DNA of 20,331 nucleotides from an uncultured Lachnospiraceae bacterium (GTDB lineage: Bacteria; Bacillota_A; Clostridia; Lachnospirales; Lachnospiraceae), in the NCBI GenBank assembly GCA_910587495.1, contig CAJUMT010000038.1:1-20331 (forward strand). Reading direction: 5' to 3'. Made by a program: the position numbers and the translations under genes. This document shows, piece by piece, positions 1 through 5,642 of this stretch (its first letter is position 1; each line of letters starts with the position of its first letter). Below the pieces are notes generated by a model. That model was given only the letters and a program-made list of their open reading frames with translations. It was not told the DNA's origin and did not search any database.

Positions 1-1
1 C

Positions 2-199
2 AACGAGGGGGACCTTGTACTTGACCCCTTTGGCGGGCTGATGACGGTTCCGATGATGGCCGTGAAGATGGGACGGAGAGGATACGGGATCGAACTGAAC
101 CCGGATTATTTTCGGGACGGCATCGGGTACCTGCAGGCGGCGGAGGATGAGATGGAAGAGCCGACGCTGTTTGATTTTATCGGGGAGGGAAACAAATGA
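2..199 (+). CDS. DNA amino-methyltransferase (N4-C or N6-A), C-terminal 65 residues only
   Basis: The gene enters from the left edge and only its last 65 residues are present. They carry the SAM-binding motif I of the amino-MTase fold, LDPFGG-LMT, followed about 18 residues later by GYGIELNPDYF, whose acidic residue would bind the SAM ribose. This order places motif I near the C-terminus, as in the beta class, where the DPPY catalytic motif comes first; that part lies outside the window. The usual GSGTT after DPF is GGLMT here, a modest deviation. The stop overlaps the next start (ATGA, 196-199), so translation of the radical-SAM gene is probably coupled. Phage MTases of this type usually protect DNA against host restriction. 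The target base cannot be told from this fragment. Confidence 0.8.
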   Translation, partial: NEGDLVLDPFGGLMTVPMMAVKMGRRGYGIELNPDYFRDGIGYLQAAEDEMEEPTLFDFIGEGNK

Positions 200-1137
200 A
201 AATAGGGTTGATAGATGTGGATAGTCACAATTTCCCAAATCTCCCATTAATGAAATTGTCTGCCTGGCATAAACGACAGGGTGATGATGTTATATGGTAT
301 AGGCAGCTGAAACATGGTTTTCCACATGAACCACTTGACCGGGTGTACATATCCAAGATATTCAGCTTTACACCGGACTTTCCATATTATGTGAATGCAA
401 AAGAAGTCATAAAAGGCGGAACCGGATATTGTATTGAACTGATAAACGGAAAAGAAATATACCACGAAAAAAATGATCATATTCTTCTGGAAGAGATAGA
501 GCATACTTACCCAGATTACAGTCTATATCCGGAATTGACTAAATATACGGCATATGGTTTCATGAGCAGAGGCTGTCCCCGCGGATGTGCTTTCTGTCAT
601 GTGGGAGCAAAGGAAGGGAAACAGGTGCATAAAGTAGCTGATCTGAATGAGTTCTGGAATGGTCAGAAAAATATTGTTCTGCTGGATCCGAATCTGATTG
701 CCTGCAAGGAATGGAAAGACATTTTGCAACAACTGATTGATTCAAACGCCTGGGTGGATTTCTCTCAGGGTATTGATATACGGTTGATGACAGAAGAAAA
801 AGCGGATTTGATCAGGAGAATCAAGACAAAGAATGTTCATTTTGCCTGGGATCAGTATGAGGATAAAGACTGGATTCTGCCGAAGCTCAAAATGTTTAAA
901 GATTTGACCGGGCTGGACAGGAGAAAATTGTCTGTATATGTTCTGACGAATTTCAATACAACATTTGAACAGGATCTGGAAAGAGTCTATACATTACGGG
1001 ATATAGGATATACGCCATATGTAATGATTTATAACAAGCAGAGCGTGAAACAGGGAAGTGATCTGCGGAGATTGCAGAGATGGGTAAATTCGCGAATTGC
1101 TTTTGCGGCGGTTGAGAGGTTTGAGGATTTCAGATGA
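196..1137 (+). CDS. Radical-SAM protein, phage type, function unknown
   Basis: This 313-aa protein has a clear radical-SAM 4Fe-4S motif: GCPRGCAFC gives Cys127, Cys131 and Cys134 (CxxxCxxC). The 120 residues before it (MKIGLIDVDSHNFPNLPL...) resemble the Rossmann-like N-terminal domain of B12-type radical-SAM enzymes, but no cobalamin DxHxxG motif is seen. After the cluster come segments expected of the TIM barrel, including IVLLDPNLIA (about 160-169) and the GIDIRLMTEEKADLIRR stretch (about 192-208). It overlaps both neighbours by ATGA (196-199 and 1134-1137), so it is wedged translationally between two DNA methyltransferases. That context suggests a role in base or nucleoside modification or SAM chemistry, but this is inference; no substrate-specific domain is recognisable. 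The gene is visibly AT-richer than the C5-MTase behind it. Confidence 0.85.
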   Translation: MKIGLIDVDSHNFPNLPLMKLSAWHKRQGDDVIWYRQLKHGFPHEPLDRVYISKIFSFTPDFPYYVNAKEVIKGGTGYCIELINGKEIYHEKNDHILLEEIEHTYPDYSLYPELTKYTAYGFMSRGCPRGCAFCHVGAKEGKQVHKVADLNEFWNGQKNIVLLDPNLIACKEWKDILQQLIDSNAWVDFSQGIDIRLMTEEKADLIRRIKTKNVHFAWDQYEDKDWILPKLKMFKDLTGLDRRKLSVYVLTNFNTTFEQDLERVYTLRDIGYTPYVMIYNKQSVKQGSDLRRLQRWVNSRIAFAAVERFEDFR

Positions 1138-2570
1138 TAAACGGAGAATTGATAGTAGACAATTTCGCGGGCGGGGGCGGAACCAGTACCGGCATTGAAA
1201 TGGCGACTGGATATAGTGTGGACATAGCGATCAACCATGACCAGGAAGCCATTCGGATGCATAAGACCAACCATCCGAACACAAAGCACTATTGCGAGTC
1301 GGTTTGGGATGTGGATCCTGTGGAAGTCTGTGACGGCCATCCGGTAGCGCTGGCGTGGTTTTCGCCGGATTGCAAACACTTTTCCAAGGCCAAAGGAGGG
1401 AAGCCGAAGGATAAGAACATCCGGGGGCTGGCATGGGTGGCGCTCCGTTGGGCGGGGAAAGTCAGGCCGCGGGTAATCATGTTGGAAAACGTGGAAGAGT
1501 TTAAGACTTGGGGGCCGCTGAACCGAAAGCACAGACCTATTAAGTCAAAACGCGGACAGACATACCGGAAATTTCTGCGGCAATTGGAAGATCTGGGATA
1601 CGAAGTCAGTACACGGGAGCTTGTAGCGGCGGACTACGGCGCGCCGACCATGCGCCGACGCTTCTTCCTGATCGCTAGATGTGACGGAAAGCCAGTTGTA
1701 TGGCCGGAGCCGGAATATGCCTCACGAAATAGTGAGGAAGTCAAAGCTGGGCTGCTAAAGCCATATATAGGGGCGTATACACAGATAGATTTTTCCCAGC
1801 CATGTCCCAGCATTTTCGACACTAAAGAAGAGATTTTGGAAAAGTACGGGATCCGGGCGCAGCGTCCGCTTGCGGAGAAGACGCTGGACCGGATCGGGCG
1901 GGGGCTCGTGAAATTTGTGCTTAGGAATAGTGAACCGTTCATAGTAGACGGCGCTCTTCCGTTCCTGATCCAGTATCATTCCTATGAAGGGAAAGATGTG
2001 AGAGGGCAGAAGATAGACGATCCGCTGATGACGCTGGACGGGTCTAACCGGTACGGCCTTGTATGTGCCTTCATCAGCAAATTTTATAAATCTGGAACCG
2101 GGCAGGATCTGAAGGAACCACTTGCCACGGTTACAACGTCACCCGGACACTTTGGCCTAGTACAGGCGTATCTGATTAAGTATTACAGCACAGGGGAAGG
2201 ACAGGATATCCGGGATCCGCTGGATACGCTTACGACCCGGGATCGGTTTGGATTGGTAGAAGTATGTGGAACCCGATATCAGATTGTGGACATCGGCCTG
2301 CGGATGCTGGAGCCAAAAGAACAGTACGCCTGCCAGGGTTTCCCGGATGATTATATCATTGATCAGGACTATACGGGGAAATCATATCCGCGGTCAGAAC
2401 AGGTAAGACGCTGCGGGAATGCCGTGCCGCCGCCATTTGCAGCAGCACTGGTACGGGCGAATCTGCCGGAGCTGTGCGAAAAGCCGGATGAAAATGAGCC
2501 TGCCGGATCGCCGGAATGGAAAGATAATTTTATGCAGAGATTTTGTAAAGTAAACTTAATCAGGATTTAG
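1134..2570 (+). CDS. DNA (cytosine-5-)-methyltransferase
   Basis: A complete 478-aa C5-MTase. Motif I (SAM binding) is DNFAGGGGTSTGIE at residues 9-22. The catalytic motif IV is SPDCKHFSKAKGG with Cys80; the family norm is PPC or PSC, so PDC is a mild variant. Motif VI is LENVEEF (117-123) and motif VIII is MRRRFFLIA (173-181). Motifs IX/X are RCGNAVPPPFAAAL (426-439). The variable region, where the target-recognition domain sits, contains three tandem copies of a roughly 30-residue unit ending in YGLV or FGLV (277-310, 313-343, 346-375). The start overlaps the previous stop. The final codons (AGG ATT TAG) lie inside the linker repeat that precedes the downstream genes, so the C-terminus may have been trimmed by recombination. 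Expected role: methylating phage DNA to evade host restriction. Confidence 0.93.
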   Translation: MINGELIVDNFAGGGGTSTGIEMATGYSVDIAINHDQEAIRMHKTNHPNTKHYCESVWDVDPVEVCDGHPVALAWFSPDCKHFSKAKGGKPKDKNIRGLAWVALRWAGKVRPRVIMLENVEEFKTWGPLNRKHRPIKSKRGQTYRKFLRQLEDLGYEVSTRELVAADYGAPTMRRRFFLIARCDGKPVVWPEPEYASRNSEEVKAGLLKPYIGAYTQIDFSQPCPSIFDTKEEILEKYGIRAQRPLAEKTLDRIGRGLVKFVLRNSEPFIVDGALPFLIQYHSYEGKDVRGQKIDDPLMTLDGSNRYGLVCAFISKFYKSGTGQDLKEPLATVTTSPGHFGLVQAYLIKYYSTGEGQDIRDPLDTLTTRDRFGLVEVCGTRYQIVDIGLRMLEPKEQYACQGFPDDYIIDQDYTGKSYPRSEQVRRCGNAVPPPFAAALVRANLPELCEKPDENEPAGSPEWKDNFMQRFCKVNLIRI

Positions 2571-2578
2571 TGGAGGAA
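2560..2578 (+). repeat. Gene-linker repeat with RBS, copy a
   Basis: TCAGGATTTAGTGGAGGAA, the first of four copies of a short linker that places GGAGG exactly 6 nt before the next ATG. Here it also supplies the stop codon of the C5-MTase. Confidence 0.85.
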
Positions 2579-2582
2579 ATCA

Positions 2583-2768
2583 ATGGATAAATTAAAATCA
2601 TGTCCGTTTTGCGGTGGGGAAGCAGTTGTGCATGTTGATAACGGAGTTTGCGTCATATGCAGAAATTGCGAGTGCCGGACTAGAATATTATGTGATGGAA
2701 AAGCACAAGGAAGATATACCGGAAGTGCAGTGAAGAGTGTAATTGAAAAGTGGAACAAAAGAAAATGA
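2583..2768 (+). CDS. Lar-like zinc-ribbon protein, copy 1 (restriction alleviation family)
   Basis: A 61-aa protein with the Lar-family layout: a SCPFCGG knuckle (Cys7, Cys10), a second pair CRNC (Cys26, Cys29) with nearby CECR, and a C-terminal helix ending in EKWNKRK, comparable to the AxxxWNRR ending of Lar proteins. Lar of the E. coli Rac prophage relieves type I restriction, but most phage Lar-like proteins are untested and are small zinc ribbons of unknown role. GGAGG lies 6 nt before the ATG. Its position after two DNA methyltransferases fits an anti-restriction block. The same gene is repeated exactly 211 bp downstream. Confidence 0.8.
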   Translation: MDKLKSCPFCGGEAVVHVDNGVCVICRNCECRTRILCDGKAQGRYTGSAVKSVIEKWNKRK

Positions 2769-2770
2769 GT

Positions 2771-2789
2771 TCAGGATTTAGTGGAGGAA
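2771..2789 (+). repeat. Gene-linker repeat with RBS, copy b
   Basis: Identical to copy a; it starts 3 nt after the stop of Lar-like copy 1 and ends 4 nt before the ATG of copy 2. Confidence 0.85.
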
Positions 2790-2793
2790 ATCA

Positions 2794-2979
2794 ATGGATA
2801 AATTAAAATCATGTCCGTTTTGCGGTGGGGAAGCAGTTGTGCATGTTGATAACGGAGTTTGCGTCATATGCAGAAATTGCGAGTGCCGGACTAGAATATT
2901 ATGTGATGGAAAAGCACAAGGAAGATATACCGGAAGTGCAGTGAAGAGTGTAATTGAAAAGTGGAACAAAAGAAAATGA
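2794..2979 (+). CDS. Lar-like zinc-ribbon protein, copy 2 (identical to copy 1)
   Basis: Identical in nucleotides and protein to the gene at 2583-2768, including the ribosome-binding site, so both copies should be expressed equally. It has the same zinc-ribbon cysteines (Cys7, Cys10, Cys26, Cys29). No sign of decay is present in either copy. Two functional identical copies would double the dose; if the duplication is real it should be unstable through homologous recombination. Confidence 0.8.
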   Translation: MDKLKSCPFCGGEAVVHVDNGVCVICRNCECRTRILCDGKAQGRYTGSAVKSVIEKWNKRK

Positions 2980-2981
2980 GT

Positions 2982-3000
2982 TCAGGATTTAGTGGAGGAA
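2982..3000 (+). repeat. Gene-linker repeat with RBS, copy c
   Basis: The same 19 bases, now in front of an unrelated gene (3005). The following spacer bases differ (AAGGAT instead of AAATCA), but the 6-nt distance from GGAGG to ATG is kept. Confidence 0.85.
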
Positions 3001-3004
3001 GGAT

Positions 3005-3706
3005 ATGGTTGATGCGGAGGAGACAAAAAGATTTAAAGCGAAACAGCTTCGCTACAAAAAGCCGATTGTAAGAGATCTTAATCTGGATGCTATAACGCAG
3101 GACTTGTGGGACATGCAGGAGGAGTGCGAAGACATAAGATGGTATACAGATTCGGATGACGGAGAAGATTCCCTTATCAATGCGTTAGACGGCGATGAGG
3201 ACGAAGCGTATGAATTTAAAATGGCCTTTGCCGATCTATGCGCAGAGTGCGAAAGAATGATGGAGGACTTACAGGAAGAATGGGTACCTGACTGTTTTGA
3301 TATTTTCTTCGTCGCGGCGGGGGCAGGGGATTCCTGGGGCGGCCTGCTTGGGTATGATTCCTTTGAACAGGACTACTTCGGGTTGAATTGTACTGACGAC
3401 TGGGCGGAAGACAAAGCAAAGAAAAAACTAAAACAGATGACAAAAGATGAGCTGATCGACGCTGCCAGACAGTGCTTTAAAGTATTTCAGGCCTACATGG
3501 GATTGAGGACAAGGTATGATAGCCTGAAAGCGGCAATAGACATTCTGCGGGATCAGAATACGGGATATCTTCAGGCGGTGAAAGAGATCGAAAGACTATA
3601 CGAGAAAGCGTTTGAAGACGAACGGAGCAGAAGAGAATATAGCGAAGAATCCAGAGAGTGGAAGAGATATACAGATGCGCTTCCGCAGGAAACGTGGATC
3701 ATGTAG
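3005..3706 (+). CDS. Hypothetical acidic phage protein, 233 aa
   Basis: Not recognised. It is a soluble, acidic 233-aa protein without signal peptide or membrane segment. The first half has acidic clusters (DSDDGEDS, DGDEDEAYE) and Cys residues in LCAECERM (about 78-85). The middle holds a short hydrophobic glycine-rich patch (FFVAAGAGDSWGGLLGYDSF, about 101-120). The C-terminal third (about 150-225) is charged and probably helical or coiled-coil. The start is fixed by linker copy c, with GGAGG 6 nt before the ATG. It sits in the accessory block between the Lar-like genes and other small unknown genes. No function is proposed. Confidence 0.8.
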   Translation: MVDAEETKRFKAKQLRYKKPIVRDLNLDAITQDLWDMQEECEDIRWYTDSDDGEDSLINALDGDEDEAYEFKMAFADLCAECERMMEDLQEEWVPDCFDIFFVAAGAGDSWGGLLGYDSFEQDYFGLNCTDDWAEDKAKKKLKQMTKDELIDAARQCFKVFQAYMGLRTRYDSLKAAIDILRDQNTGYLQAVKEIERLYEKAFEDERSRREYSEESREWKRYTDALPQETWIM

Positions 3707-3707
3707 T

Positions 3708-3724
3708 TCGGGATTTAGTGGAGG
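3708..3724 (+). repeat. Gene-linker repeat with RBS, copy d (one mismatch)
   Basis: TCGGGATTTAGTGGAGG, one base different from copies a-c. It begins 1 nt after the stop of the 233-aa gene and again puts GGAGG 6 nt before the ATG at 3731. Confidence 0.8.
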
Positions 3725-3730
3725 TGGAAT

Positions 3731-3994
3731 ATGCCTGAAAAGTGGTTGAAATGGGAAAATGGAAAAGAGTGGGGGACGATATATTGTCCGATGCTTGGGC
3801 AGGATGTTATGACATACTGGCCCGGAGGTTCCGCCTTTGATACTTATACAGCTCCATTTGTTGATAAAGAAGGTGATATTTGTTATTACAAATACGATCA
3901 TGATTATGGTGGATGGGATGAAGACATTTTGTTCTGCCTGGGTGAGTACAAAGAAAATGTTATTTGCCGTTTTGCAGATGCAGATTTGAACTAA
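3731..3994 (+). CDS. Hypothetical small phage protein, 87 aa
   Basis: Not recognised. It is an aromatic-rich 87-aa protein (many Trp and Tyr, for example KWLKWENGKEWG at the N-terminus and YYKYDHDYGGWDED in the second half). No cysteine-pair motif or membrane helix is seen. The ATG follows linker copy d with GGAGG at 3720-3724. It is probably co-transcribed with the preceding gene, whose stop is only 24 nt upstream. Confidence 0.7.
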   Translation: MPEKWLKWENGKEWGTIYCPMLGQDVMTYWPGGSAFDTYTAPFVDKEGDICYYKYDHDYGGWDEDILFCLGEYKENVICRFADADLN

Positions 3995-4032
3995 ACTGAA
4001 ATTTGATTGAGAATTGCAGGAGACACAGTAGG

Positions 4033-4323
4033 ATGAAGTTTAATAAGAACAGGATGGAATTTAACACGTTTCAGCAGTTATGTCATTACTGTAAATTGGC
4101 ATATGTATACCGGGACGACCATACACGGATGGAACCAGTATGCGAGAAAAAGAACCGCAGGCCAGTCGGACATAGCTGGAGCATTTGCGACGAAAAACAC
4201 TGTCCATATTTTGGAATCCGGATAGTTGGCGATAATAGTGTCATATACAAACAAGGGGAGGAAATAGGAAAGTGTGAAAGAATAGAGGCAACGGTGATAT
4301 CAAATCCTGAAGATTATGAGTAA
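4033..4323 (+). CDS. Hypothetical cysteine-rich (zinc-binding-like) phage protein, 96 aa
   Basis: Not recognised as a named family. The 96-aa protein has six cysteines in a spaced pattern: CHYC (Cys17, Cys20), PVCEKK (Cys37), CDEKHC (Cys52, Cys57) and Cys81, which suggests one or two metal knuckles. The frame stays open to a TTG at 4003, but I prefer ATG 4033 because AGGAG lies at 4018-4022, 10 nt upstream, and no good site precedes the TTG. It is the last plus-strand gene before a 149-bp gap. Small zinc-finger proteins of this type are common in accessory regions of Clostridia phages; the function is unknown. Confidence 0.68.
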   Translation: MKFNKNRMEFNTFQQLCHYCKLAYVYRDDHTRMEPVCEKKNRRPVGHSWSICDEKHCPYFGIRIVGDNSVIYKQGEEIGKCERIEATVISNPEDYE

Positions 4324-4472
4324 GGAAAATGAATAGGGAATTGGGAAAATAAAGTCTAAAGAGGTTATTGGTATATTTATGCGCATGTGAGATCATTTCA
4401 AATGTCAGGGGCAAATCGTGTGAACATTGTAGGGTTTGGATGATTCCGGGTTAATTAGAAAGAGGTTTAACC

Positions 4473-4814
4473 ATGAAGAAGACATTATGGATGGAGCAGG
4501 CGATTAGAAATACAAAGGAATGCTGGAAAAGTTTTATATCATCAAGAGTGGAATTTGCTTTGGAACGGGTAAGCAGAGATCCGGAGTACATAGAATTATG
4601 TGAGCAGCAGGATAGTAGCCAGGAGATAGTTGATTCGCTTTTGGAGAAGCTGGGTGAGGAAAATGCCCTTACAATCCGCAGGTATTATGAAATGGAAACC
4701 ACGAGACTGAGCTATGAGATTGATGGAGCTTATATACAAGGGGTAAAAGACGGGATACATTTTCTATCCTCGCTGGGAATCTTCCAACCCAAAGAATGGA
4801 TAGATGAAGAATAA
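4473..4814 (+). CDS. Hypothetical helical phage protein, 113 aa
   Basis: Not recognised. The 113-aa sequence is charged and probably almost entirely alpha-helical, with a long helix around 17-60 (including DSSQEIVDSLLEKLGEE) and a conserved-looking C-terminal part RRYYEMETTRLSYEIDGAYI followed by QGVKDGIHFLSSLGIF. AAAGAGG lies upstream of the ATG at about 4460-4466. It comes after a 149-bp non-coding gap (4324-4472), where I see no convincing promoter or RNA. The gene ends facing the minus-strand PGGE peptide gene, with a hairpin between them. Confidence 0.72.
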   Translation: MKKTLWMEQAIRNTKECWKSFISSRVEFALERVSRDPEYIELCEQQDSSQEIVDSLLEKLGEENALTIRRYYEMETTRLSYEIDGAYIQGVKDGIHFLSSLGIFQPKEWIDEE

Positions 4815-4824
4815 AGATGGCTTA

Positions 4825-4852
4825 AGGAGGGGAACTTAATCATTCCCCTCCT
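4825..4852. terminator. Hairpin between convergent genes (possible bidirectional terminator)
   Basis: A perfect 10-bp inverted repeat, AGGAGGGGAA (4825-4834) and TTCCCCTCCT (4843-4852), with an 8-nt loop. It lies between the convergent ends of the 113-aa gene and the minus-strand peptide gene. One arm overlaps the last codons (Pro-Gly-Gly-Glu) of the latter. No T-run follows on either strand, so it may be a weak terminator or only an RNA-stabilising end. Confidence 0.45.
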
Positions 4853-4977
4853 GGCCCGTCTTTCCTGGGTACTTCGTCAGGTATGACATCTTTGGGAGTA
4901 TCGCCGCGATGGCAGTTGCTGGCGTCAGAAGGCTTCTGGTTATTTGCTTCTGTGTTATTTTTATTATCGTTTTCCAT
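4840..4977 (-). CDS. Small hydrophilic peptide ending PRKDGPGGE (45 aa), minus strand
   Basis: The only minus-strand gene I accept. From the ATG at 4977 it encodes 45 residues: an Asn/Glu/Lys-rich N-terminus (MENDNKNNTEANNQKPSD), a middle with NCHRGDTPKD, and the terminal block PDEVPRKDGPGGE. On the minus strand the ATG is preceded by AAAGGATGG with proper spacing, better than any site for the overlapping plus-strand frame. Sequence character (soluble, low complexity, a Gly-Pro-Gly-Gly tail) suggests a small regulatory or precursor-like peptide; I do not recognise a named family and propose no function. It is divergent to the sigma-like regulator, with 65 bp between the two start codons, so the two may share a control region. 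Confidence 0.5.
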   Translation of the reverse strand: MENDNKNNTEANNQKPSDASNCHRGDTPKDVIPDEVPRKDGPGGE

Positions 4978-5042
4978 GTTGCACCATCCTTTCATGGACA
5001 GTGTGTGCAGATTTTTGGAAAATATGTATGGGGTGTGCAGCA

Positions 5043-5459
5043 ATGGAGATCAAAGTCACGAAAAAGCTTTTAAAAAACTACCAGAAATACAAACGTGAGA
5101 TCCCGCTCCTGGAAGCGGAGCTGGAATGGCTGTGGACGACGGATGCAGGGATTGGGAACAGCACGATACTGGACTATAGCCGCAGTTACCCCCCTCAGCC
5201 GCAGGGAGTAGTCGGCTTTGACCAGGAACTGTACAACCGCAGAAAAAACGCCCTGAACCGCAGGAAGGCGCAGGTGGAAGCAGTGGAGCAGTGGATCAGG
5301 AACATTGAAGACGGCCAGGTGCGCTGCATCTTCCGGATGCGGTACATGGAGGGCATGAGCTGGGTGAAGATCGCGGAAAAGACGGGATATGGAGGAAGGG
5401 AGGATTATGTGAGACGCCATATCAGGGACAAATATCTGGAAAAATGCAAAATCAGATAA
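5043..5459 (+). CDS. Sigma-region-4-like late regulator (ArpU / DUF1492-type)
   Basis: A 138-aa protein (from ATG 5043) with a charged helical N-terminal half (LLKNYQKYKREIPLLEAELEWL) and a C-terminal helix-turn-helix like sigma-70 region 4: IRNIEDGQVRCIFRMRYMEG followed by MSWVKIAEKTGYGGREDYVRRHI. This pattern (one short domain, then the RYMEGxSWxxIA helix-turn-helix) is typical of phage regulators just upstream of the terminase genes in Firmicutes, thought to switch on late transcription. The start is uncertain: an in-frame ATG at 5028 is also possible and neither has a strong ribosome-binding site. A weak promoter may lie at 4995-5023 (TGGACA, 17 nt, GAAAAT). Its likely target, a repeat-bearing promoter, begins 4 nt after the stop. 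Confidence 0.75.
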   Translation: MEIKVTKKLLKNYQKYKREIPLLEAELEWLWTTDAGIGNSTILDYSRSYPPQPQGVVGFDQELYNRRKNALNRRKAQVEAVEQWIRNIEDGQVRCIFRMRYMEGMSWVKIAEKTGYGGREDYVRRHIRDKYLEKCKIR

Positions 5460-5463
5460 AAAA

Positions 5464-5495
5464 GGCCGTTTTTGCCGGAAATGCCGTTTTATAAT
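5464..5495 (+). promoter_or_regulatory. Putative late promoter with three 9-bp iterons and a TATAAT box
   Basis: Three back-to-back 9-bp direct repeats, GGCCGTTTT (5464-5472), TGCCGGAAA (5473-5481) and TGCCGTTTT (5482-5490), lead straight into TATAAT (5490-5495). No consensus -35 hexamer is found 17 bp upstream; that position is occupied by the iterons. This is the layout expected of a promoter that needs an activator or alternative sigma factor. The sigma-like gene directly upstream is the obvious candidate, and all packaging, head and tail genes lie downstream. Confidence 0.5.
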
Positions 5496-5577
5496 AGAAT
5501 TGGCTCCAAAGGCAGGGATGGGGTGCTACAAAAGAGGTGGGGCAGATACTTTTGATCCATAGATATTCTCCTTAAGG

Positions 5578-5604
5578 AAAGGCAGTCTTGCGAGGCTGCT
5601 TTTT
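5578..5604 (+). terminator. Intrinsic terminator in the leader before terS
   Basis: A 10-bp stem, AAAGGCAGTC (5578-5587) with GGCTGCTTTT (5594-5603), including two G-U wobbles, and the 6-nt loop TTGCGA. A run of five T (5600-5604) ends it. It lies between the putative late promoter and the terminase small-subunit gene, so late transcription would need read-through or antitermination, or the promoter makes a short RNA as well. Confidence 0.6.
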
Positions 5605-5642
5605 CTGATTTATTAAAATAAACTCAACCAGAGGTGGTGATC

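Larger units (their letters stand above)
2560..2770 (+). repeat. Tandem repeat unit 1 (211 bp, perfect)
   Basis: First copy of a 211-bp direct repeat that holds the linker with its ribosome-binding site plus the whole Lar-like gene. I compared it base by base with 2771-2981 and found no difference. The 19 bases at 2982-3000 then begin a third copy before diverging. The lack of any mismatch implies a very recent duplication or an assembly artefact. Confidence 0.93.
2771..2981 (+). repeat. Tandem repeat unit 2 (211 bp, perfect)
   Basis: Second copy of the 211-bp unit, immediately adjacent to the first with no spacer. The crossover probably happened between 19-bp linker copies, because a further linker copy sits exactly at the right-hand end (2982-3000). 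Confidence 0.93.

Noticed and set aside
4003..4032. Longer start (TTG 4003) for the 96-aa cysteine-rich protein
   Set aside because: There is no ribosome-binding site before it, whereas AGGAG precedes ATG 4033; the extra ten residues add nothing recognisable.
4324..4472. Non-coding gap with a ~28-codon frame from a TTG containing CEHC, a possible zinc-finger remnant
   Set aside because: It is too short, has a TTG start without ribosome-binding site, and shows no clear similarity to neighbouring genes; no convincing promoter was found in the gap either.
4883..5098. A 71-codon plus-strand frame with a hydrophobic middle (possible membrane peptide)
   Set aside because: It lacks a ribosome-binding site, runs into the regulator gene in another frame, and lies opposite a better-supported minus-strand gene.
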